Source of the DNA: DATAWZ01 sp036266975
GTDB taxonomy: Bacteria > Actinomycetota > Thermoleophilia > Solirubrobacterales > Solirubrobacteraceae
Direction: 5' to 3'
DNA length: 64,000 nt
NCBI GenBank assembly: GCA_036266975.1
Contig: DATAWZ010000106.1
Location: forward strand, 1 to 64,000
Made by a program: the position numbers and the translations under genes. Below, piece after piece: positions 18,601 to 26,035 of the stretch; the stretch's first letter is position 1; each line of letters begins with the position of its first letter. Below the pieces are notes generated by a model. The model was not told the DNA's origin. It made no database searches and saw nothing but the letters and a program-made list of their open reading frames with translations.

Positions 18601-19355
18601 TGTTCTCGCCCACCGCGCACCTGCTGCTGGCCCCGGCGGCCTCGCACGTCTCGCTCAGCGCGCGGGCCGCCGCGTCGGTGCCGACCGTACGCGTCGCGAC
18701 GTCCTCGCTGAACGTGCCGGGTATCGATCTCGACCAGCTCAAGGGGCTCATCGTCCACGTCCCCCGGAACCTGCCCGGCTCGGTCACGCTGCTCGACGTG
18801 GGCCCGCAGGACACCCAGGTCCTCAGCACGGGGCTGACCGCGGCGACCACCCCGACCTCGGGCGCCCCGGTCCTGTACGACCCGTCGGCCGACCCGGGCC
18901 GGCACACGATCGAGGCGTTCATCTCCGACAGCGCGGGCATCCCGAGCGAGGAGATCCCGCTGACCACCTATACGGCGACCGTGCCGCCGGCGCCGAAGGC
19001 ACCGAAGGTCGTCGGCGTCAAGCGTTCGGGAGGGACCATCACCGTGACCTTCAGGCCCGGGAACGCCCCGATCGTCAACGGGATCGACGTGACGGTCACG
19101 GGCGGCGGCGGTGAGAAGATCGTGGCGATCTACACGCCCAAGATGCTGCACGCGATCGGCCGCAAGAGCGGGGTGGGCGCGGCCACGCAGGCCAGGGAGT
19201 ACTCGTTGAACATCACGAGCATCCCGGCCGGCCAGAAGGCGACGATCACGCTCCAGGGCTCCAACGACGGGACGCTCGGCGGCATCGCGAAACACTTCGT
19301 GGGCGCGCTCGTGGTCCACCACTCGCACCCGCGCACGCGCCGCCGCCGCCGCTGA
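12627..19355 (+). CDS. Giant secreted CSLREA / beta-helix protein with Ig-like and Ca-binding-like regions
   Basis: 2242 residues; ATG 12627 follows an AAAGGGG site. The signal peptide is GLVTALTLLALLAFVASAGA. The CSLREA motif (CGSGQSCSLREAVAAS) follows directly, then a parallel beta-helix of about 300 residues (VENYGAALTLS, GTLNVVNSTISDNSS, ANSTIAFNDS) and a choice-of-anchor style end (DNGGPTDSFELDPNSPAIDTGG to RGAPCDVGAVE). After that come Ig/PKD-like domains (ISPDPDPILSRQSIAF, YTYQWDFGNT), a long unassigned middle, an Asp-rich patch near residue 1475 and a beta-rich region 1490-1720. The tail is RTRRRRR with no sortase motif or transmembrane anchor. Likely a cell-surface or matrix protein; no enzyme activity is claimed. 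Confidence 0.85.
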   Translation: MVLAKGKSRSRGGLVTALTLLALLAFVASAGATSFTVNTPNDTTVGTAGCGSGQSCSLREAVAASSAGDTIEVPALPSNEVYTLQYGPLMIAHPLSIEGDGGITTIVHSTDGPIFQLCAAYSSGDVCGTTLTGQVTISGLGLSGGNSTASNGGGPGGAVENYGAALTLSQDEILNSEACAGGGVANIEGGTLNVDQTLIDNDTTDCSPYEGGAIFNDGTLNVVNSTISDNSSSEAGGIYVLKGQEQDTIANSTIAFNDSVPTGGGGAIGGGGGLDLQGGTNTVQDTILAYNESQSSSDPNPEPLNCSGFNASLGDNVETGTDCAFTASGDQQNTDPMLSYPSFTGLGPPPQDNGGPTDSFELDPNSPAIDTGGNACAGATVDQRGVQRGAPCDVGAVESPKPPQNSAPPTIYGNAAAGQTLTCTNGTWLDPDITPLSYTYAWQEGGNQIATGSTYAVQSADQGQSLTCSVTASNGAGSPVTVGSAPVTVSFAAPTSVTFSISPDPDPILSRQSIAFTVTNPTPGYTYQWDFGNTDASPGSASSPFVGQTAGANVRFAYPDPPLTAGEQQAASLLGCAADPSISGCERTAVYVVRVQAVGPTGAVAATSAPQNVVVVPVQPPVASLKVLRSGSSTDVTQPVTVVPQASVTQIGNSQDSVTSEEFWFNAGAAPCSTVDGVQKCAFSSTATLGPPSLVCEPDGRCGTPVSGIFQGHPYSGLDPIPGQTDHGTGTLNESGQPASNCAGGRRTGVPCETPTGGYESFSMNFWNRQLADIGSPGGIPTLPQEEFDNGTGTIPALTIGYPPLSTITPTFLEHDVDGLNGEQGSLGGCFPGYPFDLTTGGNALANSPFAYAGCDAYVGEGYETQNPELYPPHSQATGLALPNPDPSASTAVQFGPGDLAGYGPNSAEQLEDQFNFLYNYATVVGVDTGLDNQYGPATGATKGANGATVPRTITMVALNGEGVASAPVTENVPLTPPSKPSLQLCLTPAGDTGCVKPKGPQDPLVAGSQVTVNVSGSTGGTDSLAYYAMQVGEPNNTEVGDLKLGDGQTEQISGGACDPPGVSDRSAHDRSVNSGGVTLPFPIPVFSDLEAGAFPYHDCNAYAQRTVDSVNPGSDAVIPPPPSSGPNKVDQIVSSDRSARLRSANGPAQGGNVPVEITQASGSSSQPSQPLQFKFTQQGVYSVAVAAYNQAGLGAITRIDGMVVVKPSAQSLCTSVNSRSVVLSGDALGFSGRCMIVGDNNKLFASTEPIDIDGVPLTPPAGRTIVIDETHAGDDKVYVAKKCAIKTSDLGSVSSIRQQCPEPATGKAGTVYLGLGGGKNVPGLADVSDFGAKRAAEYLTMNGHADPQLPPLPQLNGKFNPGATIPCAAGAEPWTLTKSSEFQQFAVVGSLCVTFTEGGKPKSTGDSRISFVDKLPDGFGQGKATPTSPILLQGMDKPVVSLLDENAYANVARDQHPERIVDGGPVPAHAAQDDGSGDDSTCGGDDDDGLGLPTGTSLAGLGLPLDAQVCYDPSTGIFHGTYSFSVPPPLAVSVTIHLEIGHGRLLGAGGSLYADPGIPVIAGVGDLNGISFNIDTDPTVISGGIQLSLLDLLSIDGNLLLKPSNDEVDISGALGIEGTGDNFANFALDISKKGLELAGGIHESFGPASVSVNLGGGVDYSPSGWYIAGSGNLCIFICLSAQGVADQNAVAVCGSIDLLVGTLSAGAAVVWSGLPTEGTGLHLFTGCNLNPFIPAFEQDQVQGIFNGSAAGGSGSSNSPPGSSSARATYPRPPAQPVLSVGQSVPVTDPENPNKQLAPAGTCLPSSPALPAAGTPAGCTRNVAAVQVQSLFDPQAPGQTPLVTLTGPNGQQVVTPTIPGEYGFFPQAGLGAQSAGTGGVTDEGEAMVAQDPVPTIATDPTSTACPQSAHLLPANFSAGCQQVTTTTLFVADPDAGQWKLTVDPGSPPVVDVETADQLPPVSAPSLLPSGAAQQVHLVKRSRGYGVRIGGRLFSPTAHLLLAPAASHVSLSARAAASVPTVRVATSSLNVPGIDLDQLKGLIVHVPRNLPGSVTLLDVGPQDTQVLSTGLTAATTPTSGAPVLYDPSADPGRHTIEAFISDSAGIPSEEIPLTTYTATVPPAPKAPKVVGVKRSGGTITVTFRPGNAPIVNGIDVTVTGGGGEKIVAIYTPKMLHAIGRKSGVGAATQAREYSLNITSIPAGQKATITLQGSNDGTLGGIAKHFVGALVVHHSHPRTRRRRR

Positions 19356-19438
19356 CGGCGCGCGCGGCTTCGCACGCGGCGCTTAGCCTCCCGGATCAGC
19401 GGGGTACTCCTCCGCTACATCTGCGAGGCTAGCGCGTT

Positions 19439-21013
19439 GTGAGTAGCAAAATGTCCACGACGGAGAGCGTCAGGCGGAGCCCCAGCGACCCGGCGGACGG
19501 GCCGCCCAGCCCCGCGATCCCGCCCCTGGCGGCGGTCTCCCCGCTGACGCTGCGGCGCGAGCCGAGCGATCGCGATATCCGCCGCAAGCGCCCGCCGGCG
19601 CTGTCGCTGCTGCTGCGCCTGCAGACCGTGCGGCGGCTCGCGCGGATCGCGCTGCTGCTCGCGCTGGACCTGCTCGGGGTGGCGCTCGCCGTCTATACCG
19701 CGCTGCTGATCAAGGGCGCGGTGCTCGGGCACGTCAGGGTTCACGACGACTACGAGGAGACGCGGCACATCGTCGCGTTCGCCTACCTGGTCACCGCGCT
19801 GCTGTTCGCCCGGTCGGGGCTGTACTCCGACCGGGGCCAGCGACCCGGCGTGGTGCGGATCGTCGGCTCGCTCTTCCAGGTGACGGTGGTGGCCGCGATC
19901 TTCGCGGTGGTCCAGGGCGGGCACTACTCGAGCTTCTACATCTTCTATGCCTCGCTGGCCTTCGCCACCGTGTACGTCTCGAGCTTGCGCTACGGCTATG
20001 AGCGGGTCACGGGCAGCATCCTGCGCGCGGCGGGCTACCGTCGCCGGGCGCTGCTGGTCGGCACCGGCCAGCACATCCGCGACGTCGCCCACGCGCTGGC
20101 CGCCGGCCCCGTCCCCGCCGTACAGGTCGTGGGGTTCATCTCCCTGGAGCCGCTGCCCGATAACGGCCTGCGCTCGCTCGGCTCGCTCGACGAGCTCGAG
20201 GAGGTCCTGAGCGAGCACCACGTCGACGAGGTCATCATCGCCGACCCCGACTTCCCCCAGGTCGAGGCGGTCGAGCTCGTCGACCGCTGCCACCAGCGCG
20301 GCGTGATCGTGCACGTCGCCCCCTCGACGATGGAGATCCTCATCCACCGGGCGGAGTTCGTCCCCGGCCAGACCGTGCCGCTCTTCGAGCTCAAGCCGCC
20401 GGTCTTCGAGGGCATCGACTTCGCGCTCAAGCGTGCCTTCGACCTCGTCGGCGCGACGCTGCTGATCGTCCTGCTCAGCCCGGTATGGCTGGCCATCACG
20501 CTCGCCGTGCGCATGAGCTCGCGCGGGCCGATCCTGTTCCGCTCGATCCGGCCGGGCATCGGCGGACGCCCGTTCCCGTGCCTGAAGTTCCGCACCATGC
20601 AGACCGACGCCGAGGAGCGCCAGGCCGAGCTCGAGGCGCTCAACGAGGCCGGCGGCGCGCTGTTCAAGATCCGCCGCGACCCGCGGCTGACGCCGGTCGG
20701 CGCCTTCCTGCGCCGCTTCTCGCTGGATGAGCTGCCCCAGCTGGTCAACGTGCTGCGGGGCGAGATGTCGCTCGTGGGGCCGCGGCCGCTGCCCCAGCGC
20801 GACTACGAGCGCCTGGAGGACTGGCACCGCAAGCGCTACCTGGTGCTCCCGGGAATCACCGGGCTGTGGCAGGTCTCGGGCCGCTCGGACCTCGACTTCG
20901 ACGACCTCGTGCGCCTGGACTTCCTCTATCTGGAGCGCTGGTCGGTAGCCCTGGACCTGGCCATCCTGGTCAAGACGGTCCCCGCGGTCTTGCTGCGCCG
21001 CGGCGCCTACTGA
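19439..21013 (+). CDS. WbaP/PssY-type polyprenyl-phosphate glycosyl-1-phosphate transferase
   Basis: 524 residues. Initiates glycan synthesis by moving a sugar-1-phosphate from a nucleotide sugar to undecaprenyl phosphate in the membrane. Layout: basic N-terminus, four membrane helices (ALLLALDLLGVALAVYTALL, IVAFAYLVTALLFA, VTVVAAIFAVV, FYIFYASLAFATVYV), a Rossmann-like middle domain (RALLVGTGQHIRDVAHAL), another membrane helix (GATLLIVLLSPVWLAITLAV) and the catalytic domain with FPCLKFRTM, DPRLTPVGAFLRRFSLDELPQ, SLVGPRPL and GLWQVSGRS. The start may be GTG 19439 or ATG 19451. It would prime the glycan built by the enzymes beyond 29 kb. Confidence 0.9.
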   Translation: MSSKMSTTESVRRSPSDPADGPPSPAIPPLAAVSPLTLRREPSDRDIRRKRPPALSLLLRLQTVRRLARIALLLALDLLGVALAVYTALLIKGAVLGHVRVHDDYEETRHIVAFAYLVTALLFARSGLYSDRGQRPGVVRIVGSLFQVTVVAAIFAVVQGGHYSSFYIFYASLAFATVYVSSLRYGYERVTGSILRAAGYRRRALLVGTGQHIRDVAHALAAGPVPAVQVVGFISLEPLPDNGLRSLGSLDELEEVLSEHHVDEVIIADPDFPQVEAVELVDRCHQRGVIVHVAPSTMEILIHRAEFVPGQTVPLFELKPPVFEGIDFALKRAFDLVGATLLIVLLSPVWLAITLAVRMSSRGPILFRSIRPGIGGRPFPCLKFRTMQTDAEERQAELEALNEAGGALFKIRRDPRLTPVGAFLRRFSLDELPQLVNVLRGEMSLVGPRPLPQRDYERLEDWHRKRYLVLPGITGLWQVSGRSDLDFDDLVRLDFLYLERWSVALDLAILVKTVPAVLLRRGAY

Positions 21014-21048
21014 AGATCTAGCCTGGGCGCCGACTTCCGACGCCCGGA

Positions 21049-21070
21049 CCGCAAGGGCGAAACCCCGCGG
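21049..21070. terminator. Imperfect hairpin between two convergent genes
   Basis: CCGC-AA-GGG / CCC-C-GCGG can pair around CGAAA, and a second weak stem (GGGCG/CGCCC) lies at 21025-21045. Both sit in the 62-bp gap between convergent stops. There is no T-run, so a role as a bidirectional terminator is only suggested. Confidence 0.3.
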
Positions 21071-21075
21071 TTCGA

Positions 21076-23793
21076 CTAGTTGATCGGGATGCTGAAGGAG
21101 CCGCTCAGGCGGTGCCCGAGGCTGTCCACTCCCGCCACGCGGAACTCCCAGACGCCGACCGCCCGCAGATTGGCCTGGGCGATGTCGTGACCCGGGCCGA
21201 CCAGGTAGACCTGCACCGGGGCGTGGGTGCCGGCCGATGAGGTCGCGCTGAAGGCCATCGACCGGTAGACCGGGCGCGAGCCGCCCGCCGAGAGCAGGTA
21301 CAGGTGGAACTGGACCTCACCGGGCGTCAGCGGGTAGGCGAGGACCTGCATCGTCTCGCCCGCCGGCTCGGGCAACGTCAGCCACTCGCTGCGCGGGACG
21401 GCGAAGGTGTCCGGCGCGGCGAGGACCAGCGTTCCGAGCAGCACCGCGGGGACGGCGGCGGCGCCGGCGATGCTCGCCCAGCGCTCGCGGCGCGAGCGCA
21501 CCGGCGTCGGCCGGCCGGGTCGCCCGAAGCGGCGCAGCCGCAGGCTGTTGCCGACCACGGTGACGCTCGAGATGCCCATGGCCACCGCGGCGAGCGCCGG
21601 GCTGAGCAGCCCGGTCATCGCGAGCGGCAGCGCGACCAGGTTGTACCCGAAGGCCCAGCCGAGGTTCTGCAGGACGATCGTGTAGGTGGCCCGCGCCAGG
21701 CGCAGCGCGCGCGGCACCCCGCGCAGGTCACCGGCCAGGACGCTGATGTCGGCCGCCTCGATCGCCGCGCCGACGCCGGTGCCCATCGCGATGCCCAGAT
21801 CGGCTTGCACGAGCGCGGCGGCGTCGTTGACTCCGTCGCCGACCATCCCCACGCGTCGGCTCTGTCGCTGCAGGTCGGCGATCGTCTCGAGCTTGCCCTC
21901 GGGGGTGACGCCGGCGTGGACGCGCTCGATGCCCACCGCGGCGGCGACCGCGTGAGCCGCGCGCTCGTTGTCGCCGGTGAGCAGCTCAACGTCGATCCCC
22001 ATGCGCCGCAGGCCGGCGATCGCTTCGGCCGCCTCGTCCTTGATCGTGTCCGAGAGTCCGAGCGCGCCGATCACCGACCCCTCGCGCTCGACCAGGACCG
22101 CGGTGCGCCCCTGCGCCTCCCACTCGTCGAGCTCGCGCGGTGCGCGGTCGGCGTCGGGGCGGCCGACGCGGATCGTCGCTCCCTGGATCGTCGCCTGCAC
22201 CCCGCGCCCGGGCGTCGAGCGGAAGGCCTCCGCGGCCGCGAGCGGCAGGCCGCGGTCGCGCGCGGCGGCGACGATGGCCAGCGCGATCGGATGCTCGGAG
22301 CCCGCCTCGGCGGCCGCCGCGAGCGCGAGTACGTCGTCCCCGCAGGCGCCCGGGGCGGACCACACGTCGGCGAGCGAGAGCTCGCCGGTCGTCACCGTGC
22401 CCGTCTTGTCCAGGACGATCGTGTCGAGCTCCTGGCTGCGCTCGAGCACCTCCACGCTCTTGATCAGCAGGCCCAGGTTCGCGCCCCGTCCGGTACCGAC
22501 GAGGATCGCCACCGGGGTGGCGAGGCCCAGCGCACAGGGGCAGGCGACGATCAGCACGGCGATCGTCGCGTCCATCCCGCGCTCGAGATGCATCGAGGCG
22601 AACATGCCGTGATCGCTCTGGCCGGTGAGCACCCAGACCAGCGCGGTGATCGCCGACAGGATGATCACCGTCGGCACGAAGACGCGCGCGATCTCGTCGG
22701 CCAGGCGCTGGATCTTCGGCTTGGCCGCCTGGGCCTGCTCGACGAGCCGCACGAGGTGGGCGAGCGCGGTGTCCGCGCCGACCGCGACCGCGCGGGCGCG
22801 CAGGACCCCGTCGACGTTCACCGTCGCGCCGGTCACCGTCGCGCCGACGCCCTTCTCAACGGGCAGCGACTCGCCGGTGAGCATCGACTCGTCGACGGCC
22901 GAGGCGCCCTCCAGCACGATCCCGTCGACGGGGATCCGGTCGCCCGGCCGTACCAGGAAGACGTCGCCGCGGCGGACCTCCTCGGCGGGTACGAGCCGCT
23001 CGGGCGCCGCGGGATCGTCGGGGTCGAGCAGCCGGGCGTTGGTCGCGCCCAGACGGGTCAGCTCGCGGATCGCCCCGCCGGCCCGGCTGCGCGCCCTGGC
23101 CTCGCACCAGCGGGCGATCAGCAGCGCCGCGATGATCGTCGCGCCCATGTCGTAGTCCAGGCGCATCTCGAACTTGGCCACCGAGACGCCGTGCAGCACC
23201 GCCGCCTTGGCGGTGATCAGCATCACCGTGGAGTAGATGAAGCTCGCCAGCGTGCTGAGCGCGATCAGCGTGTCCATGTTGGTCGAGCGCGCCCGCGCCC
23301 GCGCCCACGCCGAGCGCAGGAAGGGAAGGCCGCAGTAGAACTGCACGGGCACGCTCAGTCCGGCGGTGATCCAGCGGGCGCTCGGCGTGTGCGGGGCGGC
23401 GTAGGTCAGTGCGATGATCGCGACGGCCAGCGGCGTGGCCACGACGATGCGCCGCCGCAGCGCGGCCTGCTCACGCGCCTCATCCTCCTCGAGCACCTCG
23501 ATCGCATGCGGCGCCCCGCTCTTTTCCCCATTGAGCACCGCCGCGCCGTACCCGGCGCGCTCCACCACCGCCACCAGCCCGGCCGGGTCGACCTGTCCCG
23601 GGTCCACCTCGACGGTGGCGCGGCCGGTGGCGTAGTTGACCAGCGCGTCGGCCACGCCCTCTTGGCGGCTGAGCGCGCGCTGCACGCGCGCCGCGCACGA
23701 GCCGCAGCTCATGCCGCTGACGTCGAGCTCGATCCGCTCGCCCGCGCCCGTGGCCGGCGTCGGGCGCGGCGCTGCGATGTCCGTCGCGCTCAC
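21076..23793 (-). CDS. copA: P1B copper-exporting ATPase with extra C-terminal extracytoplasmic domain
   Basis: 905 residues. Exports Cu(I) at the cost of ATP. An N-terminal heavy-metal domain has GMSCGSC (CxxC at 30-33). Then TGES (307-310), the metal-site CPC (418-420), phosphorylated DKTGT (462-466), HP (501-502), GDGVND (652-657), YN (718-719) and MxxSS (739-743): all copper-ATPase hallmarks are intact. The family normally ends near residue 760. Here an added transmembrane helix (780-793) leads to about 110 residues (VLAYPLTPGEVQFHLYLLSA, VQVYLVGPGHDIAQANLRAV, VWEFRVAGVDSLG) that look like an Ig-like FixH/YtkA/CopC-style domain. GTG 23793 begins just before homology. Confidence 0.93.
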   Translation of the reverse strand: MSATDIAAPRPTPATGAGERIELDVSGMSCGSCAARVQRALSRQEGVADALVNYATGRATVEVDPGQVDPAGLVAVVERAGYGAAVLNGEKSGAPHAIEVLEEDEAREQAALRRRIVVATPLAVAIIALTYAAPHTPSARWITAGLSVPVQFYCGLPFLRSAWARARARSTNMDTLIALSTLASFIYSTVMLITAKAAVLHGVSVAKFEMRLDYDMGATIIAALLIARWCEARARSRAGGAIRELTRLGATNARLLDPDDPAAPERLVPAEEVRRGDVFLVRPGDRIPVDGIVLEGASAVDESMLTGESLPVEKGVGATVTGATVNVDGVLRARAVAVGADTALAHLVRLVEQAQAAKPKIQRLADEIARVFVPTVIILSAITALVWVLTGQSDHGMFASMHLERGMDATIAVLIVACPCALGLATPVAILVGTGRGANLGLLIKSVEVLERSQELDTIVLDKTGTVTTGELSLADVWSAPGACGDDVLALAAAAEAGSEHPIALAIVAAARDRGLPLAAAEAFRSTPGRGVQATIQGATIRVGRPDADRAPRELDEWEAQGRTAVLVEREGSVIGALGLSDTIKDEAAEAIAGLRRMGIDVELLTGDNERAAHAVAAAVGIERVHAGVTPEGKLETIADLQRQSRRVGMVGDGVNDAAALVQADLGIAMGTGVGAAIEAADISVLAGDLRGVPRALRLARATYTIVLQNLGWAFGYNLVALPLAMTGLLSPALAAVAMGISSVTVVGNSLRLRRFGRPGRPTPVRSRRERWASIAGAAAVPAVLLGTLVLAAPDTFAVPRSEWLTLPEPAGETMQVLAYPLTPGEVQFHLYLLSAGGSRPVYRSMAFSATSSAGTHAPVQVYLVGPGHDIAQANLRAVGVWEFRVAGVDSLGHRLSGSFSIPIN

Positions 23794-23901
23794 CGTTCGG
23801 ATTCTCGCACGCGGCCCGGGTGCCCGAGGCGGCTGGCGGTGGAAGGCGACAGGAGCGTCCACTTCGCCCACCGGACCTGCTCGGGCTCCGAAACACGGTG
23901 G

Positions 23902-23907
23902 TATTCT
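23902..23907 (+). promoter_or_regulatory. -10 box (TATTCT) for the small membrane protein gene
   Basis: TATTCT ends 9 nt before ATG 23917, fitting a leaderless or very short-leader transcript. Confidence 0.4.
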
Positions 23908-23916
23908 CGCTCGGCC

Positions 23917-24255
23917 ATGAGCCTCCGGTGTCGCATGGGCCTGGGCGCCCTGCGGGGCGCAGCGATCGCCGCGCCGCTGGTGCTGCTCACCCTGGCTGTG
24001 CTGAGCCAGTCCGTCGGCGGCGCCCAGAGCGGTGTGATGTACCTGCTGCCTGCGCTGGTACTCGCCGTCGTGGTGTTCACCCGCCGCTATCCCGGCGAGC
24101 GCGTCATCGAGCGGTTGCGGGCCGACGCCGCCCCCGCGCGGGCGGCCTCCACGCCGCGGCCGCGCCCGCGGCTGTACGCGCACGAGCGCGGCGGCCGGCT
24201 GATCGCGCGCTCCCTCGCCGGCCGCGCGCCGCCGCTCGCGGCCGCCGGCCGCTGA
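23917..24255 (+). CDS. Small two-helix membrane protein in the copper island
   Basis: 112 residues: two hydrophobic helices (AAIAAPLVLLTLAVLSQSV and SGVMYLLPALVLAVVVFT) and a basic Pro/Ala/Arg-rich tail (RVIERLRADAAPARAAS to AHERGGRLIARSLA). It starts 123 bp from the divergent copA start and precedes two more membrane-protein genes in the same direction. I know no function for it. Its place suggests a part in envelope copper handling, but this is guilt by association. Confidence 0.6.
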   Translation: MSLRCRMGLGALRGAAIAAPLVLLTLAVLSQSVGGAQSGVMYLLPALVLAVVVFTRRYPGERVIERLRADAAPARAASTPRPRPRLYAHERGGRLIARSLAGRAPPLAAAGR

Positions 24256-24340
24256 CGCTCCGCCCCGCGGAGCCCTCTCCGTCCCGTCCGCCGCGACGCC
24301 TGCCGTCGCGGGGCCGTCACGTCTTGGGAGCTCAACTGAC

Positions 24341-25306
24341 ATGTCACTACTCAGTCGCGTGCGAGTCACCCGCCGCGGCGTCCAGATCGCCCTCGGCGCT
24401 GTCTGGCTGCTCGACGGGTTGCTCCAGTTTCAGCACTTCATGTACACCCACACGTTCGTCACTTCCGTACTCGAGCCGAACGCACAGGGACAACCGGGGG
24501 TCATCGGCTCGCCGATCGGCACCTTCGCGCACTTCTACGGTCACAACCTGACGCTGTGGAATACCCTGGCGGCCGAGACCCAGTGCCTGATCGGCCTGGG
24601 GCTGATCGCCGGCCGGCGGTTCGCGCGCCCGGCGCTGCTGCTGGGCTTCGCCTGGGCGCTGATCGTCTGGTGGTTCGGCGAGGGCTTCGGGATGATCCTC
24701 TCCGGTGCGCCGGTCTCGCCGCTGATGGGAGCGCCCGGCGCGGTCATCATGTACGCGTTCATCGGCCTGCTGGTCTGGCCCCGTCAGGCGGAAGGCGGGC
24801 GATCGGCCGCCGACGGCGGGCTGCTCGGCGACCGCGGCGGGGTGATCCTGTGGTCGCTGCTGTGGCTCGAGGCGGCGGTGGTGTGGATGCTGCACGTCAA
24901 CCGCTCCTCCGGGGCGATCCATGACCAGATCGCGGGCATGGCGCAGGACTCGCCGCACTGGCTGGCCAGCGCCCTGACCTCGATCGCGCATCGCACCCAG
25001 GGGCACGGCGTGGCGGTCGCGACGATCCTCGCGATCGTGTCCGTCCTGATCGCGCTCGGGGCGCTCGCTCCGACGCCGGTGCGCGTGACGGCGCTCGGCC
25101 TGGGCATCGTGCTCTCGCTCGCCTACTGGGTGATCGGCCAGAGCCTCGGCGGCCCGTTCTGGGCGACCGGCGCGACCGACGTCAACGCCGGTCCGCTGTT
25201 CGTGCTGCTCGCGTTGACGCTGATGCCCGGCCTGACCGCGGCGCGCCGCGCCGTGCCCCTGACCGCCCCGACCCGGGCGACGGATCGTGCCGTCGCGGCC
25301 GTCTGA
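24341..25306 (+). CDS. Polytopic membrane protein of unknown function
   Basis: 321 residues with about eight hydrophobic segments (VQIALGAVWLLDGLLQFQHF, ECLIGLG-type helix near residue 80, ALLLGFAWALIVWWFGEGF, AVIMYAFIGLLVWP, GVILWSLLWLEAAVVWML, VAVATILAIVSVLIALGAL, ALGLGIVLSLAYWVIG, GPLFVLLALTLMPGL). GGGAG lies before ATG 24341. Its stop overlaps the ATG of the next, Met-rich gene by one base (TGATG), so the two are translationally coupled. His residues cluster on one side (FQHFMYTH, HFYGHN). No family role is known to me. Confidence 0.65.
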   Translation: MSLLSRVRVTRRGVQIALGAVWLLDGLLQFQHFMYTHTFVTSVLEPNAQGQPGVIGSPIGTFAHFYGHNLTLWNTLAAETQCLIGLGLIAGRRFARPALLLGFAWALIVWWFGEGFGMILSGAPVSPLMGAPGAVIMYAFIGLLVWPRQAEGGRSAADGGLLGDRGGVILWSLLWLEAAVVWMLHVNRSSGAIHDQIAGMAQDSPHWLASALTSIAHRTQGHGVAVATILAIVSVLIALGALAPTPVRVTALGLGIVLSLAYWVIGQSLGGPFWATGATDVNAGPLFVLLALTLMPGLTAARRAVPLTAPTRATDRAVAAV

Positions 25307-26028
25307 TGGGCGGGATGTCGATGTCCGCCGGCGCGCCGGCCAAGGCGATGGCGGGCATGTCGATGAGCCACGGTCCGCACATGGCCGCGATGGCGATGGG
25401 CGGGATGTCGATGAGCGCCCCGACCTCGGGGACGACCAACATCCTGCCGGACTGGCTGGCCGTGCTGTGGACGCTCGCGTTCGTAGCGCTGCTCGTCATC
25501 CACGGCCGGCACGTGCGCGACACGCGCGGCGAGCGCCAGTGGTGGCACTCCGGTCACGTGCTGATGGCGGTCGGGATGGTGTTCATGTTCGCGCCCGCCT
25601 CGATCGACCACTTCAACGTCCCGGCCGGCTTCTGGCAGCTGCTGTTCGCCAATGCCGCCGGCGCGGCGCTGGCCTACGTGTTCGTGCAGCTGTGCAACGG
25701 GCGCACGGTGAACCTGCTGTGGCTGGTGATGGCGTTCGACTTCATCGCCATGACCTACATGTGGTCGCCGTCGGGGTTCGTCCGGCCGATCCCGTGGCTG
25801 CTCGTGGCCTGGTTCGCCGGTCAGGCGCTGCTGTGGGTCACCGACCGCGCCCGCGCCTTCGACGGGCGCGCGATCGGCCTGCCCCGTCAGCTCGCGCTGG
25901 CCGGCGGGCCGGTCGCCGAGGTGGTCGGCGAGGGGCACCTGATCTGCGAGCGCGACCTGCGCGGGTCGATGTTCGTCATGACCCTCGGCATGGCGTACAT
26001 GTTCGCGGCCATGCAGCTGCTCATGTGA
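25306..26028 (+). CDS. DUF5134-like membrane protein with Met/His-rich N-terminus
   Basis: 240 residues. The first 40 contain three or four copies of a GGMSMS-type motif (MGGMSMSAG, MAGMSMSHGPH, MGGMSMSAP), methionines and histidines spaced as in extracytoplasmic Cu(I) sites. Six hydrophobic helices follow (LAVLWTLAFVALLVIHG, VLMAVGMVFMFAPASIDHF, FANAAGAALAYVFVQL, LVMAFDFIAMTYMW, PWLLVAWFAGQALLWV, FVMTLGMAYMFAAMQLLM), similar to DUF5134 proteins. It starts inside the stop of the preceding gene and ends 7 bp before the convergent copper-chaperone stop. A role in copper binding or storage at the membrane is inferred from the motif and the neighbours. Confidence 0.65.
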   Translation: MGGMSMSAGAPAKAMAGMSMSHGPHMAAMAMGGMSMSAPTSGTTNILPDWLAVLWTLAFVALLVIHGRHVRDTRGERQWWHSGHVLMAVGMVFMFAPASIDHFNVPAGFWQLLFANAAGAALAYVFVQLCNGRTVNLLWLVMAFDFIAMTYMWSPSGFVRPIPWLLVAWFAGQALLWVTDRARAFDGRAIGLPRQLALAGGPVAEVVGEGHLICERDLRGSMFVMTLGMAYMFAAMQLLM

Positions 26029-26035
26029 ACCCCGC

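Noticed and set aside
21304..23916. A long plus-strand open frame opposite the copper ATPase
   Set aside because: Only its last 112 codons (from 23917) read as a protein; the rest is antisense of a gene with all P1B-ATPase motifs.
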